A DNA stretch of 64,000 nt from positions 62,001 to 126,000 of the forward strand of contig JASHNW010000040.1 of the NCBI GenBank assembly GCA_030041435.1, in the 5' to 3' direction. The translations under genes were made by a program, and so were the position numbers. Position 1 is the first letter of the stretch. Each line of letters starts with the position of its first letter. Source of the stretch: Acidobacteriaceae bacterium. Lineage in GTDB: Bacteria > Acidobacteriota > Terriglobia > Terriglobales > Acidobacteriaceae. Under the pieces are notes generated by a model. That model was not told the origin of the DNA and made no database searches. It saw only the letters and a program-made list of their open reading frames with translations. Positions 50,368 through 59,377 of this stretch are shown in pieces.

Positions 50368-52785
50368 ATGCCGACCCTCCTGCGCGATCTTCGCTTCGGC
50401 GTCCGCATGCTGCTGCGCAATCCTGGCTTCACCGCCGTCGCCGTGGTCACGCTGGCCATCGCCATTGCGGCTAACACCGCGATCTTTTCCGTCACGAGCG
50501 CGCTGCTTCTGCGACCGTTCCCGTACGCGCAGCCGCAGCAGCTCATCAGCGTGAATCTCGAAGACAGCGGCCCGCGCCCCGGCAACCTCATCCGCTACGA
50601 TCTCCTGCGCGAGCGCGCCCACTCCTTCACGCTCGCGGCCTTCACCACCGACAACCTCAACCTGACCGGCGCGGGCGAGCCCACACAGGTCCCCATTGCG
50701 CGCGTCACGCCGAATTTCTTCTCCGTGCTGGGCGTGCAGCCGGCACTCGGGCGCGCCTTCGCCGACTCCGACGGCCACCCGGAATCGAAGCCCGTGGTGC
50801 TGCTCAGCCATGAATTCTGGCGCACCCGCTTCAACAGCGATCCCCGCGTCGTGGGCACGACGGTGGCGCTCGACGGCACGCCCTCGACGGTCATCGGCGT
50901 GCTCCCCGCCAACGTTGCGTTCCCTTTCGTGGGTGCAGCGGATTTCTGGACGCCGCGCTACTTTGAGATTTCGCTGATGCCGGCGGCGCGCCTGCGCCTC
51001 GGCGTCGGCTACCTTACTTACCTCGGGCGCCTGCAGCCGGGCGCTACGCTCGCCGGGGCCAACGCGGAGCTGGCCGTGCTCAACCGGCAATACATCCAGC
51101 AGAACCCCGCCATGCCGGACGCGACGCCGACCACCACCATGGCCGCCGCACCGCTGCGCGATCTGGTGGTGGCCGACCTGCGCGCCAAGCTGTGGATCCT
51201 GACGGCGGCCGTCGCTCTGCTGCTGCTCATCGGCTGCGCCAACGTGGCGAGCCTGCTGCTCTCGCGCGCGCTGGCCCGCCGCCGCGAACTGGCCGTGCGC
51301 GCCGCGCTCGGCGCCAGCCGCGGCGCCGTGGTCCGACAGCTTCTGACGGAAAGCCTGCTGCTCGCTTCCGCCGCCGGAGTCTGCGGCATCCTTCTGGGGT
51401 GGCTCGCCGACCGCGCGCTCGCCGCCGGGGCCGCCGGGCAGCTTCCCCAGGGCGTGCCGGTTTCTATCGATGCTCGCGTGCTCCTGTTCGCCGTCGGCAT
51501 CTCCGTGCTCACCGGCGTGCTCACTGGCATCTTCCCCGCCCTGCAGCTTGCCCGGACGAATCTGAACAGCACACTGCGCGACGAGGGCCGCGGCCTGAGC
51601 GGCAGCCGCTCGCGCGCGCGCCTGCGCAGCCTGCTGGTGGTCGGCCAGGTCGCGCTCTCGCTGCTGCTGCTGATCGGAGCCGGGCTGCTGTTGCGCAGCT
51701 TCGCGCGCCTGCTCCACACCAATCCCGGCTTTGCGCCGGACCACGTGCTCACGATGGAAGTGTCGCTGCCCACCACGAAATACGCGCAGCCCACCCAGCA
51801 GATCGACTTCTTCCGCGAAGTGCTGCGCCGCGTTTCCGCGCTGCCCGGCGTGCGCAGCGCGGCTATCTCCGCCACGCTGCCGCTCCAGTTCAAGCGCGTG
51901 ACGCCGATGCTGCCGCAGGGCCAGCCCGCGGTGCCGCTGGCCCAGCGCCCGTTCATCGACATTGAAGCCGTGAGCCCCGCCTGGTTCGCGACCCTGCGGG
52001 TGCCGCTGATGGCCGGGCGCACCTTCACCGACGCCGACGACGCCCAGGCCCCCAAAGTCGTCGTGGTCAATCGCGCCTTCGCCCGGCGCTTCTGGCCTGG
52101 CTCGAACCCCATCGGGAAGACCATCCTGATCGGCCGCGGTCCCGCGCTGTCGCAGGTGGTTGGCGTGGCGGGCGACGTCCACAACCAGGGCCTCGCCGAA
52201 GATCCGCAGCCGCAGCTGTGGCTGCCCTTCCCGCAACTGCCGTGGGGCGACATGAACCTGCTGGTGCGCACCGCGGTCGCGCCCATGAGCATGGCCGCCG
52301 CGGTGCACGCCCAGGTGGCTGCGGTCGATCCGGATCAGCCGGTGAACGCGATGCAGACCGTCGACCAGCTGATGGATACCGACCGCGCGCAGCCGCGCCT
52401 GACCATGCTGCTGCTGGCGGCTTTTTCGGTGATCGCGCTGGCGCTTGCCGCCATCGGGCTGGCGGCTATGCTGGCGTGGACGGTGCTGCAGCGCCGCCAG
52501 GAGCTGGCCATCCGCCTGGCCCTCGGCGCGGAACGCCGCGACATCGTGTGGCTGGTGGTCCGCCACGGGCTGCTGCTGGCCGTTTCCGGGATCGCCGTTG
52601 GCCTGATCGCAGGGCTGGGGCTGACACGGCTGATGGCCAGCGTGCTGTACAAAACCAGCGCGCACGACCTGGGCGCATTCGCCGTCGCACCGCTGGTGTT
52701 TCTTGCTATTGCGGCGCTGGCCAGCTGGCTGCCCGCGCGGCGAGCAACAAAAGTCGACCCTATCGAAACGCTGAAAGCGGGATGA
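50368..52785 (+). CDS. ADOP-type orphan ABC permease (copy 7)
   Basis: An 805-residue duplicated MacB/FtsX permease. A GTG one codon upstream is also possible; I prefer the ATG at 50368. It begins MPTLLRDLRFGVRMLLRNPG, with helix 1 GFTAVAVVTLAIAIAANTAI. The first FtsX block is LLLLIGCANVASLLLSRALA, and the second is ALAAIGLAAMLAWTVLQRRQ followed by ELAIRLALGAER. The missing lysine-rich N-terminus (DLRFGVR rather than DLKYALR) separates it from copies 2-5. No ATPase partner is near. The substrate is unknown. Confidence 0.9.
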   Translation: MPTLLRDLRFGVRMLLRNPGFTAVAVVTLAIAIAANTAIFSVTSALLLRPFPYAQPQQLISVNLEDSGPRPGNLIRYDLLRERAHSFTLAAFTTDNLNLTGAGEPTQVPIARVTPNFFSVLGVQPALGRAFADSDGHPESKPVVLLSHEFWRTRFNSDPRVVGTTVALDGTPSTVIGVLPANVAFPFVGAADFWTPRYFEISLMPAARLRLGVGYLTYLGRLQPGATLAGANAELAVLNRQYIQQNPAMPDATPTTTMAAAPLRDLVVADLRAKLWILTAAVALLLLIGCANVASLLLSRALARRRELAVRAALGASRGAVVRQLLTESLLLASAAGVCGILLGWLADRALAAGAAGQLPQGVPVSIDARVLLFAVGISVLTGVLTGIFPALQLARTNLNSTLRDEGRGLSGSRSRARLRSLLVVGQVALSLLLLIGAGLLLRSFARLLHTNPGFAPDHVLTMEVSLPTTKYAQPTQQIDFFREVLRRVSALPGVRSAAISATLPLQFKRVTPMLPQGQPAVPLAQRPFIDIEAVSPAWFATLRVPLMAGRTFTDADDAQAPKVVVVNRAFARRFWPGSNPIGKTILIGRGPALSQVVGVAGDVHNQGLAEDPQPQLWLPFPQLPWGDMNLLVRTAVAPMSMAAAVHAQVAAVDPDQPVNAMQTVDQLMDTDRAQPRLTMLLLAAFSVIALALAAIGLAAMLAWTVLQRRQELAIRLALGAERRDIVWLVVRHGLLLAVSGIAVGLIAGLGLTRLMASVLYKTSAHDLGAFAVAPLVFLAIAALASWLPARRATKVDPIETLKAG

Positions 52786-52821
52786 GCGCGAAGGATTGGA
52801 GTTCCCCGCCGCAGGGGGCAG

Positions 52822-52848
52822 AGGTTATGGAGGTTATGGAGGTTATGG
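52822..52848. repeat. Three tandem 9-bp repeats (AGGTTATGG)
   Basis: Three exact copies of AGGTTATGG lie between ADOP copy 7 and the YtxH gene, followed by a diverged fourth unit. The repeat contains a ribosome-binding-site-like AGG and an ATG per unit but opens no useful frame. It probably arose by slippage. Confidence 0.7.
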
Positions 52849-52941
52849 CGGCGATGCCTTCCCTGCGGATTTGCGCAACCAATCCGCGCCTGGGCGTAAT
52901 CTGATGAGAAGGAGTGGCATTTACAGAAGAGGAGCAATGCG

Positions 52942-53214
52942 ATGAGTACCGCGAAATTTTGGGCAGCCTTTTGTGTCGGAGTCGCCGCGGGCGCGGCTCT
53001 GGCGCTGATTTATGCGCCGCAAAGCGGCGCCCGCACGCGCCGCCAGCTTCGCCGCGCCTATGACGACACCACGGGATTTGTCCGCGACACGGCTGACGCT
53101 GTGGGCGACTGCACGGCCAAGTATTTCAAGCGCAGCAAAGATGTTATGGGCGATGTGGTCGATTCCGCGCAGAACCTGGCCAACGCCGCCAAACGCGTGA
53201 CCTCGTTTCGGTAA
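52942..53214 (+). CDS. YtxH-domain small membrane protein
   Basis: A 90-residue protein with an N-terminal glycine/alanine-rich membrane helix (WAAFCVGVAAGAALALIYAP) and the PQSGARTRRQL turn that marks the YtxH family. A long amphipathic helix follows (DTTGFVRDTADAVGDCTAKY, then DVVDSAQNLANAAKRV). YtxH proteins are linked to general stress in other bacteria, with no defined activity. GAGGAG lies 7 nt before the ATG. It is apparently single, between ADOP copy 7 and the VWFA-related gene. Confidence 0.8.
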   Translation: MSTAKFWAAFCVGVAAGAALALIYAPQSGARTRRQLRRAYDDTTGFVRDTADAVGDCTAKYFKRSKDVMGDVVDSAQNLANAAKRVTSFR

Positions 53215-53394
53215 GGGCCCGGCGCCGACCGGCTGCGGGTGACCCGGTGGAACCGGGGTTATCGAGCCGGCGGCGGCGCACGCTTCCACCCGGGGGGTGG
53301 GTGGTTCTGCAAATCCTGTGTGAATGCCGTCGCCCGCGGTTTTCTGCGCGTGGCTTTTCAGGCATCATGATCTTCACCCTGGATTCTTCCCAGG

Positions 53395-55293
53395 ATGGAT
53401 GCGCCGATGCTCTGCCGCCGCTTGCCGCCGATCGTCTGGGCCGCCGCGTTTTGCTGCTCTCTGGTTGCGGCCCAAACAGCCGCGCCCGCGCCGCCCGCCC
53501 CCGCTGCGGCACCCGCTCAGGCTGTGCCGGTCATCCGCACCACGGCCAATCTTGTGCTGGTCGACGTTGTGGTGACGGATAAGGGCAAGCCGGTGCAGGG
53601 GCTGACCGCGCGGCAGTTTCACGTGCTTGAAGACGGGACAGAGCAGCGCATCACGATCTTCGAGGAGCACCGCGCCTCCGATGCGGCGCAGGCCGGCAAC
53701 ACAGCCGCGCTGCCGGCAAACGTCTACAGCAATTACCCGCGCTTCGCCGTGACCAGCGCGGCCAACGTCCTGCTGCTGGACGCGCTGAATACCCCGCTGT
53801 CCGATCAGTCTTACGTTCGCAAGCAGATGGTCGAGTACCTGCGGGGGCTTCCCGCCGGCACGCGCGTCGCCGTCTTCACGCTGGCATCGCGCCTGCGCAT
53901 GATCGCGGGCTTCACAACGGACGCCGGGTCGCTGGACGCGGCGATCACGCACGGCAAGGGCAATCCGCAGCAATCGTCCGTGCTGGAATCGCCGGAAGAC
54001 GAGGACGAGCTGAACGATGTCGTCAGCAGCATGAGCACGGTGGACGGCGGCGCGATGGAGCAGTTTCTGGCGGACACTGAGTCGTTTCAGACCGATCTGC
54101 GGGTGCGCATCACGCTCGACGCCATGCAGCAGCTCGGACGGTATCTGAGCACTATTCCGGGGCGCAAGAATCTCATCTGGTTTTCCGGCTCGTTCCCGCT
54201 GCAGATCGAGCCTGACACCACGCTGGATCGGCCGCAGGGCGGCTCGGCCAAACCAGCATCGCCGCCGGACTCGTTTTCGGCCCTGCGCAACTACTCCGAC
54301 GAGGTGAAGCAAACGGACGATCTGCTTTCTGCTGCGCGGGTGGCGGTGTATCCGGTGGATGCGCGCGGGCTGATGGGACTGGCGAGCGTGGACGCGCAGC
54401 GCGGATTCACAACTTCGCAGGGGATGCCCTCCGTTTCCTCGCCGGGATCGGGACGGCGCCGCGGCGGGACCAGCAGCACGGGCGGGGGAAGCGGGTCCCA
54501 CATGACGCCGGCGCAGAAGGCAGACGCAAAGTTCCTGGCGCAGACCATCAACGAGCACCAAACCATGGACCAGATTGCCGAGGAGACCGGCGGTGAAGCG
54601 TTCTACGACAACAACGGACTGAAGGACGCGGTCGCCAAAGCGATCGAGAATGGCTCCAATTACTTCACCATCGGTTACATTCCCGACGTGAAGGCATGGG
54701 ACGGGACGTTCCACGCTATCGAGGTCCGCGTGGACGGCGGCAAGTACGGCCTGGGTTACCGGCGCGGCTACTACGCCGTCGATCCCGCGCAGGCCGGCGC
54801 GGAGACACCGGGCGCTGTCAGTCCCATGGTCGCGGCGCTGCAGCGCGGCGCTCCACCACTCTCGCAGATTGTCTTCGAAGCGCGGGTGCTCTCCGCCGAC
54901 GACCCGGCGGCGAAGGCAGTGAAGGTTGCCGCCGGCCCGGCCGGCGAGATGGCACAGACGCTGAAGGCTCCGGTGCGGCGCTATCTGGTCGACTTCGCAA
55001 TCGATCCGCACGCTATCGCGTGGACGGCGCTGCCCAACAGCGGGGCGCACGCAGACATTGAGGTCGCGATGGTGGCGTGGGACGCCGACGGCAAACGTTT
55101 GAACTACACGGACCACGCGTTTGCCGCCAACCTCGATCCGGCCGAATCAAAAAAGGCCCTCAGCAGCGGCCTGCCTCTGCACCAGGAGATCGACTTGCCC
55201 GCGGGCACGATTTATCTGCGGGTCGCGGTCCGCGATCGGGCCAGCGGGCGCATCGGGTCGATGGAAATTCCGCTGCGGGTGCCAAAGACATGA
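53395..55293 (+). CDS. Secreted VWFA-related Acidobacterial domain protein
   Basis: A 632-residue exported protein of the type named for Acidobacteria. A second ATG at 53407 may be the true start; from it a signal peptide follows (LPPIVWAAAFCCSLVAAQ). NLVLVDVVVTDKGKPVQGLT and ARQFHVLEDGTEQRITIFEEH form the diagnostic N-terminal module. A von Willebrand A-like fold follows (about 120-370; VLLLDALNTPLSDQ, GRYLSTIPGRKNLIWFSG). A Ser/Gly-rich loop lies at about 340-365. The C-terminal part (SNYFTIGYIPD, then YRRGYYAVDP) is also typical. The role is unknown, probably surface or periplasmic protein binding. Confidence 0.88.
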   Translation: MDAPMLCRRLPPIVWAAAFCCSLVAAQTAAPAPPAPAAAPAQAVPVIRTTANLVLVDVVVTDKGKPVQGLTARQFHVLEDGTEQRITIFEEHRASDAAQAGNTAALPANVYSNYPRFAVTSAANVLLLDALNTPLSDQSYVRKQMVEYLRGLPAGTRVAVFTLASRLRMIAGFTTDAGSLDAAITHGKGNPQQSSVLESPEDEDELNDVVSSMSTVDGGAMEQFLADTESFQTDLRVRITLDAMQQLGRYLSTIPGRKNLIWFSGSFPLQIEPDTTLDRPQGGSAKPASPPDSFSALRNYSDEVKQTDDLLSAARVAVYPVDARGLMGLASVDAQRGFTTSQGMPSVSSPGSGRRRGGTSSTGGGSGSHMTPAQKADAKFLAQTINEHQTMDQIAEETGGEAFYDNNGLKDAVAKAIENGSNYFTIGYIPDVKAWDGTFHAIEVRVDGGKYGLGYRRGYYAVDPAQAGAETPGAVSPMVAALQRGAPPLSQIVFEARVLSADDPAAKAVKVAAGPAGEMAQTLKAPVRRYLVDFAIDPHAIAWTALPNSGAHADIEVAMVAWDADGKRLNYTDHAFAANLDPAESKKALSSGLPLHQEIDLPAGTIYLRVAVRDRASGRIGSMEIPLRVPKT

Positions 55294-55337
55294 GAAAAAT
55301 CGCGGACACGCGCCAGAAAATCTGAAAAAATATCTTC

Positions 55338-56531
55338 ATGCCGACTACAACTGCTTCTGCACTCTTCTCCGACCGTATCGGGCGGATTGAAATCTCCGCC
55401 ACCATGGCTGTGACCGCCGAAGCCGCCAAGCTGCGCGCGCAGGGTGCGAAGCTGGTGGATTTTGGCGCGGGCGAGCCGCACTTTGCCACGCCGCAACACA
55501 TTAAGGACGCGGCCATCGCGGCGATCCAGGCCAACTTCACGCGCTACACCGTGGTCTCCGGCATTCCCGAGCTGCGCCAGGCGATCGTCGAGCGCCACAG
55601 CGCCGACTTCGGCTCCAGTTACACGCCCGACGAGGCCATCTTCACCACCGGCGGCAAGCTGGCCCTGTTCAACGCCATCCAGGCGCTGGTGGATCACGGC
55701 GACGAAGTCATTTTGCCTGTTCCCTATTGGGTTTCCTTCAAGGACATCGTCCAGTACGCCGGGGGCAAGGTGGTCTATCTCGAGACCAGCGAGCGAGAAA
55801 ATTTCCGCGTCACCGCGGACGCCATCGAAGCGGCGATCACGCCGAAGACGAAGGCCATCATTCTGAACTCGCCGTCGAACCCGTCGGGCGCCGTGGTATC
55901 GCCCGCGGATCTGGAGCGCATCGTGCGGCTCGCTCACGAACGCGGCATCTGGCTGCTGCTGGACGAGTGCTACGTCTACCTGCAGTACACGGGCGCGCTG
56001 GTGAGCGGCGGGTCGTTCATCGACGCGAAGGAGCACGTTGTGGTGCTCGGCTCGCTGTCAAAGACCTACGCTATGACCGGATGGCGCGCGGGCTACGCGC
56101 TGGCGCCGAAGCCGGTGATCTCCGCGATGACGAAGCTGCAGAGCCAGTCCACGTCGAGCACGGCGTCGTTTGTGCAGAAGGCGGGCATCGCCGCGCTGCG
56201 CGGGCCGCAGGAATGCGTGGCGGAGATGCGCGCAGACTATCTGAGGCTGCGCGACAAGATCCTGGGGAGGCTGGCGGAGATTCCCGGCATCACCTGCACA
56301 AAACCGGAAGGCGCGTTCTACGTTTATCCGAACGTGTCGAAATATCTCGGCAAGGGCGGGGTGCCCAGCGCGATGGAGTTGTCGAAGCGGCTGCTGCACG
56401 AAGCGCACGTGGTGACGGTGCCCGGCGAGGCCTTCGGCACGGACCAGCACATCCGGCTGTCGTACGCGACCTCGCATGCGGATGTGGAAGAGGGGCTGGA
56501 GCGGATGAAGGGGTTTTTCGCGAAGCTGTAG
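55338..56531 (+). CDS. aspC: Aspartate aminotransferase (class I, subgroup Ib)
   Basis: Transfers the amino group between aspartate and 2-oxoglutarate with pyridoxal phosphate, in the cytoplasm. It has 397 residues. The start region ISATMAVTAEAAKLRAQGAKLVDFGAGEP is typical of the subgroup Ib enzymes. PLP contacts are visible: NSPSNPSGAV, DECY, the Schiff-base lysine in SLSKTYAMTGWRAGYA (Lys242) and the substrate-binding Arg in IRLSYATS. Some relatives also act as prephenate aminotransferases. It starts 44 bp after the VWFA-related gene and ends at a 14-bp inverted repeat. Confidence 0.92.
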   Translation: MPTTTASALFSDRIGRIEISATMAVTAEAAKLRAQGAKLVDFGAGEPHFATPQHIKDAAIAAIQANFTRYTVVSGIPELRQAIVERHSADFGSSYTPDEAIFTTGGKLALFNAIQALVDHGDEVILPVPYWVSFKDIVQYAGGKVVYLETSERENFRVTADAIEAAITPKTKAIILNSPSNPSGAVVSPADLERIVRLAHERGIWLLLDECYVYLQYTGALVSGGSFIDAKEHVVVLGSLSKTYAMTGWRAGYALAPKPVISAMTKLQSQSTSSTASFVQKAGIAALRGPQECVAEMRADYLRLRDKILGRLAEIPGITCTKPEGAFYVYPNVSKYLGKGGVPSAMELSKRLLHEAHVVTVPGEAFGTDQHIRLSYATSHADVEEGLERMKGFFAKL

Positions 56532-56540
56532 ATCCCGGTC

Positions 56541-56604
56541 AGCACAGAGGACACGGAGGGCGCAGGGGCCGTCATGACTGCGTCGTATCTGTGTCCTCTG
56601 TGCT
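56541..56604. repeat. Inverted repeat of ACAGAGGACAC type between convergent genes
   Basis: AGCACAGAGGACAC (56541-56554) and GTGTCCTCTGTGCT (56591-56604) are perfect 14-bp complements, 36 nt apart. Words of this kind recur between genes in many environmental bacteria. Here they sit between the convergent aspC and SpoIIE-phosphatase genes, where they may form a bidirectional transcript end. Confidence 0.7.
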
Positions 56605-56645
56605 TTCTGCGGTGAAACTGCGCGACGGCGGAGCCGGGGCGATGG

Positions 56646-59291
56646 TCACGCCTCAAGAGACAGGGCGGCTTCTGAGCTGTGCCCATCCGCATCCAGCTTC
56701 AGCACCAGCAGCGTCATGTCGTCGTGCTGCGGGGCGCCGGCGGTAAATTTGTCGGCGTCGGCGAACATGGCGCGCAGCACGTCCGCAGCGGCCCGATGCT
56801 GCACCACGCCCGCCGACGCGATCATGCGCTCCTCGCCCCACTCCTCGTCGGCGTGGGTCATGGCTTCGCTGATGCCGTCGGTATAGAGGATCAGCAGGTC
56901 GCCGGGCTCGAGGGTGAGCGCCTGTTCGGTGTAAGGCGCATTGGGCAGCAGCCCGACTACAGGGCCGTCGGCTTCGAGGCGAATCACCTTGCCCCGGCGC
57001 AGCAGCACGGGCGGATTGTGCCCGGCGTTCACGCACTCCAGCCGGCGCGTCTTTGGATCGAATGCGGCGAAGAAAAAGGTTGCGTAGCGATTCGACGCCG
57101 AGGCCTCGTAGACCAGCTTGTTGACCTTGTGCATGAGGTTGGCGAAATCGCGCGGGCTGTCGAGGGTGACGCCGCGCAGCGACGCGCGCAGACTGGCCAT
57201 GAGCAGCGCGGCGGAAATGCCTTTGCCGGAGACATCGCCGACGGCCAGGCCGACGCGGCCGTCTTCCAGCGTGAAGACGTCGTAGTAATCGCCGCCCACG
57301 CCCAGCGCGGCCCGGCAGTGCCCGGCCATGGTGGCCCCGGGGAGATTCGGCATCTCCTGGGGAAAGAGCCGCTCCTGCACCTCGCGGGCAATCTCGAGTT
57401 CGCGGTTGATGCGCTCGCGCTGGGCTGCTTCCGCGGCCAGGGAGTGCGCCAGCTCGCTCACCTCCAGGGCAAGGCCGGTTTGCCGCGCCACGGTTTGCAG
57501 CACCTGCAGATCGGTGCGCGACCAGGCAGCCTCAGAGCGCTTGGGACCGAGGCACATAATGCCCATCAGGCGATTCCGGCCGGGCAGGGGCACCAGCAGC
57601 TCGGCGTGCAACTGATCGAGCATGCGCCGCTCCGCGGTGCCGGCCATCAGATACCAGGCGTCGGGGTCGCTTCGGTACAGGCGGGCGGGCTGGTTGGAGT
57701 TGAGCAGAAAGCGGACCGAGGAGGACTGCGCGGGCAACGCCAAAGAGCCATCCGACGCAACGCCGATCGCCTCTTCCAGGTAAAACGATTCGCCGCGGCG
57801 CAGCAGCATTGCAATCTGGCCGATGTGGAGGGTCTCGCGGATGCGCTGTGCCACGGTCTCCAGCAGCGGTTTGGTCTCAGTGAACCGGCGCACTTCGTCG
57901 GAGAGCTCGGTCATCATCAGTTCCGCGTTGTAGGCTTCGCGAAAGAACTGGCGGTCGAGCCACTGCTGCAGGCGTTTGCGGACGCCGAAGCGCATTGCCA
58001 GCACCAGCGCCAGAAAAATCACGCTTCCGGCAATGGCCGAGGGCGTGGGCTCCCTGTCGCGCAAGGCGGGCAGCAGCAGCTTGAGCCCCACCCAGGACAG
58101 CAGCGCCACCTGCAGCACCCACAGCGAGGCCTTTGCCAGCGCGTAGCGCGAGCCGATGCGCAGGAGCACGCGGACATCGAGCGCTCTCTGCACCAGAACG
58201 ACATAAGCGAGGGTAAGAGGCGCGACCATGAACAGGTAGGCGCCGAGATAGCGCACCCAGTAGTAGCGAACGTCATTCCCGGTGATGCCGAAGTGCGGGA
58301 GAACGACGAACACGACGATGAGAGAACCCATGCCAACGCACATGCCGGTGGTGAGCACGCGCAGGCGGCGGCGCGCATCGGCCGTGGAGGCGGTGCGGAG
58401 CTTGTCGAGCGTGAGCAGCAAATAGAGCGCGACGAACAGCAGGTTGAGCCCGTTGATCACGGTCGACGACAAATCGCTGGCGCGGGTGAGAAAGCGGCCG
58501 GTCCCCCCCGAGTAATACTCCGTATAAATGGTTGGGTATAAGAAGGCGGAACAGACAACAAAGAGGCCGAGGAGGACCCACTTGATCCAACGGAATCGCG
58601 CGTCGATGCGTGAGCGCTCAGGAAAATAGACGCCCAGCAGAAACAGCGCGGGCGCCCCGGCCAACTGGATGGTTTGATACCAGAAATTGCGCAGGAAAAG
58701 CGGCACGCCGGTGGCCAGGCCAGTGTTGACGAAAACGACGCTGGGGAAGGTGAGCAACAGCAGCGTGAGCCACGCATTGCGATCGGTGGGGCGGGACAGC
58801 ACCACCCAGTAGCCGATGAGGAGACAAACCAGCGGCAGGAGGCCGGCAACGAAGAACTCTTTCCAGAAGAACATCATTGCCGACGAGTTGCCGAATGCGT
58901 AGGGCGGGCGCGCCAGAGTCAGCGTGCCGCTGGCGGAAGAGCCGTCGGGCCGAGAGAACTCCAGGTCGAGAATGTCGCCGGGATGGCTTTCGGAGAGCAC
59001 CGTGGCCCACTGGGCGAGGCCGGAATAGGCTGCGCCATTCAGTCCGGTGAGGCGATCGTCCACGGCCAGGCCCGCTGCCTTCGCCTCCGTCTCGACGGCG
59101 GTAACGCGGCGCGAGTCGGCATCGAAGCGGAAAGGAATGGCCACCCTCTGGTCCCAGTGGACGCGAAGTTGCCACGCGTCCACCACGCCTGCGATCCAGT
59201 AGCCCAGACTGGCCAGCATCCAGAGGCCGATCAGGGTACGCAGAACATTGGGAGAGACTGTCTTCTTCCTGGGCTTCATCCGTGGAGTCAT
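56646..59291 (-). CDS. Membrane-bound SpoIIE-type PP2C phosphatase with GAF domain
   Basis: An 881-residue signalling protein. After one N-terminal helix (about 18-38) comes an extracytoplasmic PDZ-like segment (about 50-135; AAGLAVDDRLTGLNG, ESHPGDILDLEF). About seven membrane helices follow (about 150-420). A GAF domain spans about 465-630 (FTETKPLLETVAQRIRETLH to GLALEVSELAHSL). A SpoIIE/PP2C phosphatase spans about 650-870 (VGGDYYDVFTLEDGRVGLAVGDVSGKGI, GHNPPVLLRRGK, LILYTDGISEA). The metal-binding Asp in GDVSGKG and YTDG are intact. It probably dephosphorylates an anti-sigma-factor antagonist; no partner gene is adjacent. Confidence 0.88.
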   Translation of the reverse strand: MTPRMKPRKKTVSPNVLRTLIGLWMLASLGYWIAGVVDAWQLRVHWDQRVAIPFRFDADSRRVTAVETEAKAAGLAVDDRLTGLNGAAYSGLAQWATVLSESHPGDILDLEFSRPDGSSASGTLTLARPPYAFGNSSAMMFFWKEFFVAGLLPLVCLLIGYWVVLSRPTDRNAWLTLLLLTFPSVVFVNTGLATGVPLFLRNFWYQTIQLAGAPALFLLGVYFPERSRIDARFRWIKWVLLGLFVVCSAFLYPTIYTEYYSGGTGRFLTRASDLSSTVINGLNLLFVALYLLLTLDKLRTASTADARRRLRVLTTGMCVGMGSLIVVFVVLPHFGITGNDVRYYWVRYLGAYLFMVAPLTLAYVVLVQRALDVRVLLRIGSRYALAKASLWVLQVALLSWVGLKLLLPALRDREPTPSAIAGSVIFLALVLAMRFGVRKRLQQWLDRQFFREAYNAELMMTELSDEVRRFTETKPLLETVAQRIRETLHIGQIAMLLRRGESFYLEEAIGVASDGSLALPAQSSSVRFLLNSNQPARLYRSDPDAWYLMAGTAERRMLDQLHAELLVPLPGRNRLMGIMCLGPKRSEAAWSRTDLQVLQTVARQTGLALEVSELAHSLAAEAAQRERINRELEIAREVQERLFPQEMPNLPGATMAGHCRAALGVGGDYYDVFTLEDGRVGLAVGDVSGKGISAALLMASLRASLRGVTLDSPRDFANLMHKVNKLVYEASASNRYATFFFAAFDPKTRRLECVNAGHNPPVLLRRGKVIRLEADGPVVGLLPNAPYTEQALTLEPGDLLILYTDGISEAMTHADEEWGEERMIASAGVVQHRAAADVLRAMFADADKFTAGAPQHDDMTLLVLKLDADGHSSEAALSLEA

Positions 59292-59377
59292 AGTATCCCG
59301 CCGTGCGCGATTTCGCAGCGTGGATTTTGGCCCACGATGGCGGTATTCTCGATACGCATTCCGGAGGGTTCCAGTTC

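Noticed and set aside
50290-52665. 791-codon minus-strand open frame
   Set aside because: Shadow of ADOP copy 7, with the same artefactual composition.
52822-52848. Tandem 9-bp repeats as a CRISPR-like array
   Set aside because: Units are 9 bp with no spacers and no cas genes are present; this is simple slippage.
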